Of a stretch of DNA of 15,049 bases, positions 6,264 to 13,466 are shown in pieces. The notes beneath the pieces were generated by a model, which saw only the letters and a program-made list of their open reading frames with translations, had not been told where the DNA came from and did no database searches. Made by a program: the position numbers and the translations under genes. How positions within the stretch are numbered: position 1 is the first letter of the stretch; each line of letters begins with the position of its first letter. The DNA comes from an uncultured Acidobacteriota bacterium (GTDB lineage Bacteria; Acidobacteriota; Vicinamibacteria; Vicinamibacterales; SCN-69-37): assembly GCA_937880585.1 (NCBI GenBank), contig CALFMR010000479.1, forward strand, positions 1 through 15,049, given 5' to 3'.

Positions 6264-7256
6264 ATGATCGTTTCCATTCTCGAGCTCGGACGCGTACGGC
6301 AGGGCGGCGATCGACGCGCGGCGCTCGACGAAGCCGTGATGCTCGCGCAACACGCCGAGTCATTGGGCTATCAGCGTTTCTGGGTCGCCGAGCACCACAA
6401 CTTCCCCACGGTCACGACGGCCGCTACGTCGGTGGTCCTCGCGCACATCGCCGGCGCCACGCGGACGATCCGCGTCGGCGCGGGCGGCGTCATGCTGCCG
6501 AACCATTCGCCGTACGTGATTGCCGAGCAGTTCGGCACCCTCGAGACGCTGTTCCCCGGACGCATCGATCTCGGCCTCGGCCGAGCGCCGGGAACGGATC
6601 CGGCCGCGGCCTCGGCGCTCGGACGCGATCCGGCGGCCGCCGAGCGCTTTCCGCAGGACGTCGTCGCGCTGCAGGCGTACCTCGGACCCGTGCGGCCGGG
6701 ACAGCGTGTCGAGGCGGTTCCCGGCTCGGGCACGGAGGTGCCGCTGTGGATCCTGGGATCGAGCCTCTTCGGCGCGGAGCTCGCGGCGCACCTCGGACTG
6801 CCCTTCGGCTTCGCCTCGCACTTCGCGCCGGCCGCCCTCGACATGGCACTCGCCCTTTACCGCGATCGCTTCAAGCCGTCGCGACAGTTGGCCGCGCCCT
6901 ACGCGCTCGCCGGCATCAACATCGTGGCCGCCGGCAGCGACGAGGAGGCGCGGCACCTGGCGACGTCACAGCAGATGTCGTTCGCCGATCTCGCGCGGGG
7001 CGCCCGTCGAGTGCTCCAACCGCCAATCGACGACATCGATCAGTACTGGTCGCCGCCCGAGAAGGCGCGGGCATCCGAGATGCTTGCGTGCAGCGTCATT
7101 GGAGACGCCGCGACCGTGCGACGAGGCATCGAGGCTTTCCTCGAGCGCACACGCGCCGACGAGCTGATGGTCGTGTCCGATCTGTTCGACTTCACGAAAC
7201 GGCTGCGATCGTTCGAGATCATCGCCGAGGCCTGCGACCTCGTCCCGCGCGCGTAG
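6264..7256 (+). CDS. yhbW: LLM-class flavin-dependent oxidoreductase, YhbW-like
   Basis: Bacterial-luciferase-like TIM-barrel protein, 330 residues, cytoplasmic, expected to use reduced flavin. The match to E. coli YhbW (about 335 aa) is strong throughout: FWVAEHHNFPTVTTAATSV (39-57), GAGGVMLPNHSPYVIAEQFG (72-91), PGRIDLGLGRAPGTDP (98-113), PLWILGSSLFGAELAAHLGL, FGFASHFAP and DQYWSPPEKA. The physiological substrate of YhbW is not established to my knowledge. ATG 6264 aligns with the family start; a TTG at 6228 in the same frame would add a basic, unrelated N-terminus. No convincing SD precedes ATG 6264. A TTGACG at 6228-6233 followed by CACGAT at 6252-6257 (18-base spacer) would start transcription at or near the ATG. 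It lies 80 bases after the PQQ dehydrogenase gene on the same strand and faces a convergent gene. Confidence 0.92.
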   Translation: MIVSILELGRVRQGGDRRAALDEAVMLAQHAESLGYQRFWVAEHHNFPTVTTAATSVVLAHIAGATRTIRVGAGGVMLPNHSPYVIAEQFGTLETLFPGRIDLGLGRAPGTDPAAASALGRDPAAAERFPQDVVALQAYLGPVRPGQRVEAVPGSGTEVPLWILGSSLFGAELAAHLGLPFGFASHFAPAALDMALALYRDRFKPSRQLAAPYALAGINIVAAGSDEEARHLATSQQMSFADLARGARRVLQPPIDDIDQYWSPPEKARASEMLACSVIGDAATVRRGIEAFLERTRADELMVVSDLFDFTKRLRSFEIIAEACDLVPRA

Positions 7257-7291
7257 CATCAGATTAGACGTGCGAAGCCAGAAGTTGGGGA

Positions 7292-7308
7292 GGCGCCTTC
7301 GCGGCGTC
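7292..7308. terminator. Weak candidate hairpin between convergent genes
   Basis: GGCGCC (7292-7297) can pair with GGCGTC (7303-7308) around a 5-base loop, giving 6 pairs including one G-T. It lies in the 75-base gap between the convergent yhbW-like gene and the oxidoreductase, where a shared terminator is expected. There is no T-run on either side, so support is mostly positional. Confidence 0.2.
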
Positions 7309-7331
7309 AATTCGGCTGTTGAAACGCGCGC

Positions 7332-8180
7332 TCAATACCCAACGGTGAAGCGTTGGCGGACGTGCGCCGGACGTTCGAGCTCGTCGATCATCGCCATCGC
7401 ATAGTCCTGCACCGAGACGTGGCTCCGCCCCGTCGCGTCGACGAGGAGCTGGTCGCCGCCCAGGCGGAACGTGCCGGTCCGCTCGCCCAGTGTCAGCTCG
7501 GCGGAGGGCGCGAGAAACGACCAGTCGAGGTTGCGCGTACGGCGCAATTGCTCCAGCGCCTCGATGGTCGCGAGCGCGCCGGGCCGCACCCAGTCCGGTA
7601 GATCCGGATTGTCGATGCCTCGCACGCCGGGCGCGACTTCGAGGCCGCTCGCGCCGCCCACCCACAAGACGCGCGTCACGCCGGCCTGTTCGATCGCGGC
7701 GATGATGGACGTCGTGCCGCGCAGCTGCTCGTCGTGCAGATTCGAATTCTTCCAACCGGGATTGAACGCGCTGATGACCGCGTCGTGACCTCGCACGAGC
7801 GATGCGAGGCGCGCGGGGTCGTTTACGTCGGCGGCCACGCCCGTCACACCAGGCCGCGCCACCAGCCGCTCAGGGTGACGAACAATGGCCGTCACTCGAT
7901 GACCGCGGCGCAAGGCTTCGTTGAGGAGCGCCGACCCGACGAAGCCGGTCGCGCCGATCAACGCAACCGTCAACTTCCGGCCGCCGCCACGTTCGACGAC
8001 ATCATCGACGCCAATCGCGGTCGCGCCCGGCATGGCGGTTTCATCATCGGGATTCGGATCGGAGGACAGCGGATCGCTGGCCGGGAACGTGTCAGCGAGT
8101 GTCTCGTCGAGCGCGGCTTCACGGTGCCGTTGTTCGGCGTCAGGTGTGCGGGAGCGGGATGGACGGTCACGGCGTGCCAT
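7332..8180 (-). CDS. NAD(P)-binding oxidoreductase (atypical SDR, NmrA/YwnB-like) with N-terminal TFPASDP-motif domain
   Basis: The 282-residue product has two parts. Residues 1-69 are hydrophilic and carry EAALDETLADTFPASDP (21-37), which resembles widespread stand-alone small bacterial proteins of unknown role. Residues 70-282 are a Rossmann-fold atypical SDR: KLTVALIGATGFVGSALL (69-86) with a GxxGxxG nucleotide-binding motif, then IVRHPERL, GVAADVNDPARLASLVRGHD, DAVISAFNPG, ITRVLWVGGASGLEV-like strand (VTRVLWVGGASGLEV), WSFLAPSAEL and a C-terminal HVSVQDYAMAMIDELE. This matches NAD(P)H-binding proteins often linked to redox or stress responses. ATG 8180 is chosen because GAGGG precedes it by 6 bases; the frame is open to 8240. 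Residue 50 is Met in DETAMPGATA, so an internal start could give a domain-only form. It follows dhaL by 63 bases but seems to have its own promoter. Confidence 0.85.
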   Translation of the reverse strand: MARRDRPSRSRTPDAEQRHREAALDETLADTFPASDPLSSDPNPDDETAMPGATAIGVDDVVERGGGRKLTVALIGATGFVGSALLNEALRRGHRVTAIVRHPERLVARPGVTGVAADVNDPARLASLVRGHDAVISAFNPGWKNSNLHDEQLRGTTSIIAAIEQAGVTRVLWVGGASGLEVAPGVRGIDNPDLPDWVRPGALATIEALEQLRRTRNLDWSFLAPSAELTLGERTGTFRLGGDQLLVDATGRSHVSVQDYAMAMIDELERPAHVRQRFTVGY

Positions 8181-8211
8181 GGAATACCCTCGGGGACGGA
8201 AGGTCATTCCC

Positions 8212-8220
8212 AGTATCACA
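8212..8220 (-). promoter_or_regulatory. Possible extended -10 promoter of the fused oxidoreductase gene
   Basis: On the minus strand 8220-8212 reads TGTGATACT, an extended -10 (TG, one base, then GATACT). It would start a transcript near 8205 with a leader of about 25 bases containing the GAGGG site before ATG 8180. No -35 of note is seen. Confidence 0.27.
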
Positions 8221-8243
8221 CCCACGGCAACGGCCCGCACGCC

Positions 8244-8885
8244 TCACGTCTGCACGCTCGCTGCGAATCCCTGCAGGATCAGTGCGCCCACCGCCGCCCC
8301 GGGATCGTCGATGCCGATCGTCTGCTCGCGGAACACGGCCGCCTTGCCGTGCTGCGACATCATCTGCCGCGCCGCGGTACGCCCGTGCTCGGCGGCCGTC
8401 GCCGCCTCGGCGAGTGCCGTGCGAATATCCGTGCCACGCGCGGCAGCGGCTTCGAGCGCCGTCGCGGCGGGATCGAGCGCGTCGACGACGGTTTTGTTGC
8501 CGAGCTGGGTCTTGCCTCGTTCCATGATGCCTGCGGTGAACGCGCGAAAGAACGACGCCAGTCCCGATGTGTCGAGCGCGGCCGCCTCGGCGACCGCCTT
8601 GCCGCCGCGCATGAACCCCGTGGCCACGAGCGTGCCCATCGTCGACGGCGCGGCCTTGGCCATCGCCATGCCGGCCTGCATCAGCATTTTGCCGGGCGTG
8701 ACGGCCGACGCGCTCGCGGCGTAGTCGTCGGCGGCCGCAAAGGCCTTGGGCATCGTCAGCCCGAGATCGCCATCACCAATCGCCTGATCGAGCGCGACGA
8801 GTCGATCGCGGTGTTCGTCCATCAGTAGCCGGACGGCGTGTACCGCCCCCGCGGCGCCGTACAGATCCAGCACGTCCATACTCAT
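8244..8885 (-). CDS. dhaL: Dihydroxyacetone kinase-type ADP/ATP-binding subunit DhaL (divergent)
   Basis: Nucleotide-binding subunit of a two-component ketose kinase, 213 residues, as expected for DhaL (about 210). The Mg-nucleotide motif is intact: ALDQAIGDGDLGLTM (31-45) with Asp33, Asp38 and Asp40. Three other family motifs differ from E. coli DhaL. The GGASGPLFGT stretch is replaced by KAAPSTMGTLVATG (77-90), GDKT is GNKT with Asn130, and the RASYLGERS loop is KAAVFREQTIG. ATG 8885 is preferred because GAGGG, overlapping the dhaK stop, lies 8 bases upstream; GTG 8891 and ATG 8879 are alternatives. No PTS-type DhaM is encoded in the window, so phosphoryl transfer may come from ATP directly or from a distant DhaM. 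It is the last gene of the transporter-kinase operon. Confidence 0.92.
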   Translation of the reverse strand: MSMDVLDLYGAAGAVHAVRLLMDEHRDRLVALDQAIGDGDLGLTMPKAFAAADDYAASASAVTPGKMLMQAGMAMAKAAPSTMGTLVATGFMRGGKAVAEAAALDTSGLASFFRAFTAGIMERGKTQLGNKTVVDALDPAATALEAAAARGTDIRTALAEAATAAEHGRTAARQMMSQHGKAAVFREQTIGIDDPGAAVGALILQGFAASVQT

Positions 8886-8896
8886 GGTCACGGCCC

Positions 8897-9904
8897 TCAG
8901 AGCTGCGGCTGCGAGAAGAACGGCGTATCGGCCGGACGCGACACGAGCCGCTTCAGTTCGTCGTCCAGCTTCAATAGGGAGATGGACGCACCGGCCATCT
9001 CCATGCTGGTCGCGAATTCGCCGACATAGGTGTTGAAGATCGTGATGCCGCGCTGCTGAAGCTCGCGCGCGACGCGGCGGAACAGGATGTACAACTCTTC
9101 TTTCGGCGTCGCCCCGAGGCCGTTGACGAGGACGGACACCTCGTCGCCGCGCTCGTAAGGCAGATCGTCCAGAATCGCCGGCAGCATCTCGTCGACGATC
9201 GTGTCGGCCGTGACGAGCGGACCGCGCCGGATGCCGCGCTCGCCGTGGATGCCCATGCCGATTTCCATTTCACCCTCGCCCAGCTCGAACCCGGGCTTGC
9301 CCACCTGCGGCACGATGCACGGCGTCAGCGCCACGCCCATCGTGCGAACGTTCGCGGCGGCCTTCTCGGCGACACGCTTGACCTCGGCGAGCGGCGCGAG
9401 CTCAGCCGCCAACGCACCGGCGCACTTGAAGAGATAAAAAATTCCGGCGACGCCGCGGCGCTTCTGCCCTTCCGTCTTTGGCGCCGACGCGACGTCGTCA
9501 GCGCCGAGCACGGTCTCGACGGTGATGTCTTCCATCGAAGCCATCTCGGTCGCCATGTCGAAGTTGAGCACGTCGCCGCCGTAGTTGCCGTAGATGTACA
9601 GCACGCCAGCGCCGGCGTCGATCGCGCGGGTGACCTCGAGCATCTGGTCAGCGCTCGGCGACTGGAAGACGTCACCGATCGAGCAGCCGTCGAGCAGTCC
9701 GTCGCCGATGTACCCAAGGAAGAGCGGCAGGTGCCCCGAGCCGCCGCCGCTCGCGATCCCGACCTTGTTCGGCGTCTTCGGGCCGCCTTTCACGAGACAG
9801 TGCAGGTCGTCGGCGACCGACGCCAGCCGGCCGGGGTGCGCGGCGAGAATGCCCTCGATCATGTCGGGCACGAACCGCTCGGCCTCGTTGAGAAACTTCT
9901 TCAT
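8897..9904 (-). CDS. dhaK: Dihydroxyacetone kinase-type ketose-binding subunit DhaK (divergent)
   Basis: Substrate-binding subunit of the kinase, which holds the ketose as a hemiaminal on a histidine. The product has 335 residues; E. coli DhaK has 356. Catalytic equivalents are His58 (SGGGSGHLPLFLGYIG), Asp111 (GNYGGDVLNFDMATE) and His220 (EIGMGIHGERG), the covalent histidine. The residue at 106 is Gly where E. coli DhaK has active-site Lys104, and GSGHEP is GSGHLP, so the pocket differs. LVNGLGATPKEELYILF and TSMEMAGASISLLKLDDE close the domain. ATG 9904 is chosen because AGGGGGAAG lies 5 bases upstream and it matches the family start; the frame is open to 10543 but that part lies inside the permease gene. 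It starts 2 bases after the permease stop. The reaction class is secure; the ketose could be dihydroxyacetone, erythrulose or a C5 sugar. Confidence 0.93.
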   Translation of the reverse strand: MKKFLNEAERFVPDMIEGILAAHPGRLASVADDLHCLVKGGPKTPNKVGIASGGGSGHLPLFLGYIGDGLLDGCSIGDVFQSPSADQMLEVTRAIDAGAGVLYIYGNYGGDVLNFDMATEMASMEDITVETVLGADDVASAPKTEGQKRRGVAGIFYLFKCAGALAAELAPLAEVKRVAEKAAANVRTMGVALTPCIVPQVGKPGFELGEGEMEIGMGIHGERGIRRGPLVTADTIVDEMLPAILDDLPYERGDEVSVLVNGLGATPKEELYILFRRVARELQQRGITIFNTYVGEFATSMEMAGASISLLKLDDELKRLVSRPADTPFFSQPQL

Positions 9905-9906
9905 GC

Positions 9907-10935
9907 TCACTTCCCCCTGCGCTCGAGAACGCTGTTGATCACCATGACCAGAAGCAGGAACGCGCCCCACGCGAGCTCGGTCGCGAAGCTCGTGAGACGC
10001 ATCATGCCAAATCCTGAACTGAGCAGCTCCAAGGCGAACACGGCCAGGCCGACGCCGGCGACACGCGCGGACCCGCCCGCCGGATCCACACCCGCGAGCA
10101 CGACGACGAGAATCGATTGCAGGAGATAGGACGAGCCGTAGTCGGCCTTCGCGGAATTCGCGCGCGACACCATCAGCAGGCCCGTGACGCTCGAAACGAG
10201 TGCGGTCGTCACGTAGGTGCGGACGAGCACGCTTCGCACGGGCAGCGCCGCGAACCACGCCGCGATCGGATTCGTGCCGACGAGACGCGCTTCGACGCCG
10301 AACGCGGTGCGATTGATGACGACCGCCATCACAGCGGCGCCGGCCGCGCACAGCCACAACGGCACCGGGACCGCCAGGAGCGTGCCGTTCCCGAGCCACT
10401 GAAAGCTGTCCGGGAGGCCAATGATCGCCTGCCCGCCGGTGAGCACTAGCGCGAGACCCGTGAACAACTGGAGCGTGCCGAGCGTGACGAGAATCGACGG
10501 CACGCGAACAAAGGCGACCGCACAACCGTTGACGAGGCCGCACGCGAGACCCGTGCAGACGCCAGCACCAACGCCCGCCGCAATCGCGATGGCGTCTCCA
10601 CCAGCGCCCGCCGGTCCGCGCAGCACGTGCACCATCGTCATGGCCGCGACGATGCTCGACAGGTTGGCGACGCTGACGACGGAGAGATCGATGCCGCCCG
10701 TCAACATCGACAGCATCATCGCGAAGCTCAGGAGCGCGAGCTCCGGAAGCTGGAACGCGATCGATTGGAAATTGGCCGTCGTGAGAAACCGATCGCTGCC
10801 GACGAGGAGCGTCATCGACACGAAGACGGCCACGGTGAAGACGACGAGCCGGGCGAACGGCGTCCGTCCGAGGATGCCGCCGCCGAGCACGCGATTGACG
10901 AGGGCCGCTCCCACCGGCAGACGACTGCCGGTCAT
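9907..10935 (-). CDS. Sugar ABC transporter permease 2 (RbsC/AraH/LsrD-like)
   Basis: Inner-membrane permease of the BPD_transp_2 family, 342 residues (RbsC is about 320). The sequence is an alternation of long hydrophobic segments, beginning FARLVVFTVAVFVSMTLLVG after a short cytoplasmic N-terminus. The family motif LSMLTGGIDLSVVSVANLSS marks the early conserved helix, PSILVTLGTLQLFTGLALVL the central one, and NRTAFGVEARLVGTNPIAAW the conserved cytoplasmic loop. The late GGxSxxGG motif is altered to VVLAGVDPAGGSARVAG. ATG 10935 overlaps the stop of permease 1 by 4 nt (ATGA), and dhaK starts 2 bases after its stop. It should form a heterodimer with permease 1. Frame extension to 11694 is discarded because it lies within permease 1 and is Arg-rich. 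Confidence 0.92.
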   Translation of the reverse strand: MTGSRLPVGAALVNRVLGGGILGRTPFARLVVFTVAVFVSMTLLVGSDRFLTTANFQSIAFQLPELALLSFAMMLSMLTGGIDLSVVSVANLSSIVAAMTMVHVLRGPAGAGGDAIAIAAGVGAGVCTGLACGLVNGCAVAFVRVPSILVTLGTLQLFTGLALVLTGGQAIIGLPDSFQWLGNGTLLAVPVPLWLCAAGAAVMAVVINRTAFGVEARLVGTNPIAAWFAALPVRSVLVRTYVTTALVSSVTGLLMVSRANSAKADYGSSYLLQSILVVVLAGVDPAGGSARVAGVGLAVFALELLSSGFGMMRLTSFATELAWGAFLLLVMVINSVLERRGK

Positions 10936-11936
10936 CGCGCGATCTCGCCCGCGCGGGCGCTTCGCGTCCGGAGCGCCGTGATGCTCGTGCTGACGAGCAC
11001 GACGAGTCCGATGAACACCTGATGCCATTGCGACGGCAGGCCGACGAGCACGAGGCTGCCGTCCATGATGACCATCAAGGCCACGCCCAGCAGCGCGCCC
11101 GTCACGGTGCCACGGCCGCCGGTGATGCTGGCGCCGCCGATCACGGCGGCTGCGATGACGGTCAACTCGAGGCCGTCGAGATCGAGCGGATTGGCGTTCC
11201 GAATGATCGACGCGTGGATGATGCCGACGAGGCCGGCCAACGCACCCATCAGCCCGTACACGAACAGGTGGATGCGGCGGACGTTGAAGCCGACGCGTTC
11301 CGCCGCCGCGAGGTCCGCGCCGACCGCGTACGCGCCGCGGCCAATCACCGTGTACCGCAAGGCCAGCGCCACGGCAATCGCGACGCCGGCGAAGAACAGA
11401 ATCGACACGGTCAGCGCAGCCGATGCCCCATTGGCGAGCGTGGCCTCGAAGAGGTTCGTGCGCGAGAACGCGATGATCGACGGCGGCAGGTTGGTAATCG
11501 TCCTCGTGCCGACGAACTCCAGCAGCGCGCCGCGAATCACACTGGCGGTACCGAGCGTCACGATGAGCGCCGGCAGCCGGAAAAAGTGGATCAGGACCGC
11601 ATTGAACAAGCCGAGAGCCAGGCCGATCGCCGTGGAGATGGCGAGGAGCGCGGGGAGATGGTCCAGGCTGCGCACGTCGATCGCGAGCGTGCACGTGATG
11701 TACATGCCCGCGACCGCGATGGCAGGGAACGAGATGTCGATGCCGCCGGAAATCAGCACGACGAGCAGGCCAATCGTCAGGATGCCGAGCGGCACGCTCG
11801 TCTTCAGCAAATCGAAGGCGTTCTGCAGCGAGTAGAACGCCGGGTTGAGTGCGCCGATCACGATCGACAACAACACGGTGACGCCGAGGAGCACCATCTC
11901 GTGCCGGCCGAACAGCCGGCGCACGCGACTCGTCAT
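10932..11936 (-). CDS. Sugar ABC transporter permease 1 (RbsC/LsrC-like)
   Basis: Inner-membrane permease of the BPD_transp_2 family, 334 residues. Recognisable elements in order are EMVLLGVTVLLSIVIGALNP (first helix), LVVLISGGIDISFPAIAVAG (family signature), PALIVTLGTASVIRGALLEF, RYTVIGRGAYAVGADLAAA (cytoplasmic loop), and VIAAAVIGGASITGGRGTVT, which keeps the full GGASxxGGRG motif that permease 2 has lost. ATG 11936 begins 21 bases after the ATPase stop with only a GCGGG-like SD; the following permease overlaps it by 4 nt. The order of binding protein, ATPase, two permeases is similar to lsr-type transporters. Confidence 0.93.
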   Translation of the reverse strand: MTSRVRRLFGRHEMVLLGVTVLLSIVIGALNPAFYSLQNAFDLLKTSVPLGILTIGLLVVLISGGIDISFPAIAVAGMYITCTLAIDVRSLDHLPALLAISTAIGLALGLFNAVLIHFFRLPALIVTLGTASVIRGALLEFVGTRTITNLPPSIIAFSRTNLFEATLANGASAALTVSILFFAGVAIAVALALRYTVIGRGAYAVGADLAAAERVGFNVRRIHLFVYGLMGALAGLVGIIHASIIRNANPLDLDGLELTVIAAAVIGGASITGGRGTVTGALLGVALMVIMDGSLVLVGLPSQWHQVFIGLVVLVSTSITALRTRSARAGEIAR

Positions 11937-11957
11937 CGGCGACCCGCCCCGCGCAGG

Positions 11958-13466
11958 TCAGTGCGCCGCACTCAATTGCTCCTGCAGCGCATCGCCGGTG
12001 AGCGCGGCCGCGCCAAGCTCGGCAGTCACGCGCCCGTGTCGAAAGACGAGCACGCGACTACACGACTGCACGAGCTCCGGCAGATCGTCCGAGACGATGA
12101 GCACCGCGAGCCCGCCGGCCGCGAGCTGGCGAATCGTGGCGTGAATCTCTTCCTTGGCGCCCACGTCCACGCCCACGGTGGGTCCGTTGAGCACGAGAAC
12201 TTTCGGACGAGTCGCGAGGACGCGCGCCAGCACGACGCGCTGCTGGTTGCCGCCGGACAACTGGCGCACGGGCGCGTCGATCGATGGCGCCTTGACGCCG
12301 AGGTCGTGAATCCAGCGGTCCGCCTGGCTCCGCATGCGACGCGTCGACAACAGCCGCAGGCCAGTCGTCAGCGCTCGAAGGCTGGACGCGTTCGCGTTGT
12401 CCGCGATCGAGCGATCGAGGAACAGCCCTTCGCGCAGCCGATCCTCCGGCACGTAGCCAATGCCGGCGCGAGCCGCGGCGCGCACGGTGCACGCCGGCAG
12501 CGGCGCGCCGTCCACGGCGATCTCGCCGGTGCCGCTGGTCTCGAGCCCGGCCACGCGCGCGGCGAGCTCGCCCTGGCCCGCGCCGAGCAGACCCGTGAGC
12601 CCCACGATCTCGCCGGGCCGCACGTCGAACGTCACGCCGCGCAGAATCGGGCCGGTGAGATCGCGGATGCGGAGTCGGGGCGGCGCGCTCGCGTCCACGC
12701 GGCCGTCGAATCGCGTTTCGCCGATCGCGCGTCCCGTCATCGCGTGCGTCAGCCGTGCCTCGTCGAACTCCGCCGCGGGTCCCGACTCTACGACGCGTCC
12801 GTTTCGGAGCACGGTGAAACGGTCGGCGGCCTGCAGCATCTCGCGCATCTTGTGGGTGACGAAGAGGATGGCCACGCCGCGCTGCTGGAGGTCGCGCACG
12901 AGCGCGAACAACGCGTCCACTTCCACGCCGGTCAGCGCCGTCGTCGGCTCGTCGAGGACGATGAGTCGCGCGTCCTGGAGCAGGGCGCGCGCGATGGCGA
13001 CGAGCTGCTTCTCCGCGATGGGGAGGTCGCCGACGAGCCGATCGAGATCGATCGAGACGCGCAGGCGCTCGAGCGCGTGCTCGGCCGTACGTCGGACGTC
13101 GCGCCACCGGACGAGCGTCCGGCGATGTTCGACGAGCGAGTTGATCGCGAGGTTCTCGGCGACGGTGAGATTGGGAAAGAGCGACAGGTCCTGATAGATC
13201 ACCTGCACGCCCTGACGCACGGCGCTGATGGGCGTCAGCGACGCGACCGGCTGTCCGGCGATGGCAATCGAGCCACGGTCCGGCCGATGGACGCCTGCGA
13301 TGACCTTGATGAGCGTCGACTTACCCGACCCGTTCTCCCCCGCGAGGCAGTGGATCTCGCCGGCCGAGACGTCGAGCGAGACGTCGTCGAGCGCACGAAC
13401 GCCGCCGAAGGACTTGCCGATCGCCGTGAGCGACAGGAACGGACGATCGGACGAACGCGGCGTCAT
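11958..13466 (-). CDS. Sugar ABC transporter ATPase, two fused nucleotide-binding domains (RbsA/LsrA-like)
   Basis: Energises the two permeases; 502 residues, the normal size for RbsA-type double NBDs. NBD1 has Walker A GENGSGKST (43-51), Q-loop QVIYQD (88-93), a degenerate signature LPIAEKQ (148-154), Walker B LIVLDEPTTAL (168-178) and switch His205. NBD2 (about 265-502) has a lysine-less P-loop GLLGAGQGEL (292-301), as is usual in this family, a canonical signature LSGGNQQR (403-410), and VLNGPTVGVDVGAKEE (425-440) in place of the usual LDEPT, so both Walker B acidic residues are lost. One composite ATP site, NBD1 Walker motifs with the NBD2 signature, remains intact. ATG 13466 overlaps the binding-protein stop by 4 nt; the frame is open to 13955 but that part is inside the binding-protein gene. 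Confidence 0.93.
   Translation of the reverse strand: MTPRSSDRPFLSLTAIGKSFGGVRALDDVSLDVSAGEIHCLAGENGSGKSTLIKVIAGVHRPDRGSIAIAGQPVASLTPISAVRQGVQVIYQDLSLFPNLTVAENLAINSLVEHRRTLVRWRDVRRTAEHALERLRVSIDLDRLVGDLPIAEKQLVAIARALLQDARLIVLDEPTTALTGVEVDALFALVRDLQQRGVAILFVTHKMREMLQAADRFTVLRNGRVVESGPAAEFDEARLTHAMTGRAIGETRFDGRVDASAPPRLRIRDLTGPILRGVTFDVRPGEIVGLTGLLGAGQGELAARVAGLETSGTGEIAVDGAPLPACTVRAAARAGIGYVPEDRLREGLFLDRSIADNANASSLRALTTGLRLLSTRRMRSQADRWIHDLGVKAPSIDAPVRQLSGGNQQRVVLARVLATRPKVLVLNGPTVGVDVGAKEEIHATIRQLAAGGLAVLIVSDDLPELVQSCSRVLVFRHGRVTAELGAAALTGDALQEQLSAAH

Noticed and set aside
4525..6363. 612-codon minus-strand open frame opposite the PQQ dehydrogenase gene
   Set aside because: Composition is dominated by Arg, Ala and Val with no recognisable motif; the plus strand encodes a complete quinoprotein.
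9905..10543. Upstream extension of the dhaK frame into the permease gene
   Set aside because: The extra part is Arg/His-rich and lies in another frame of the permease gene; ATG 9904 has a strong SD and the family start.
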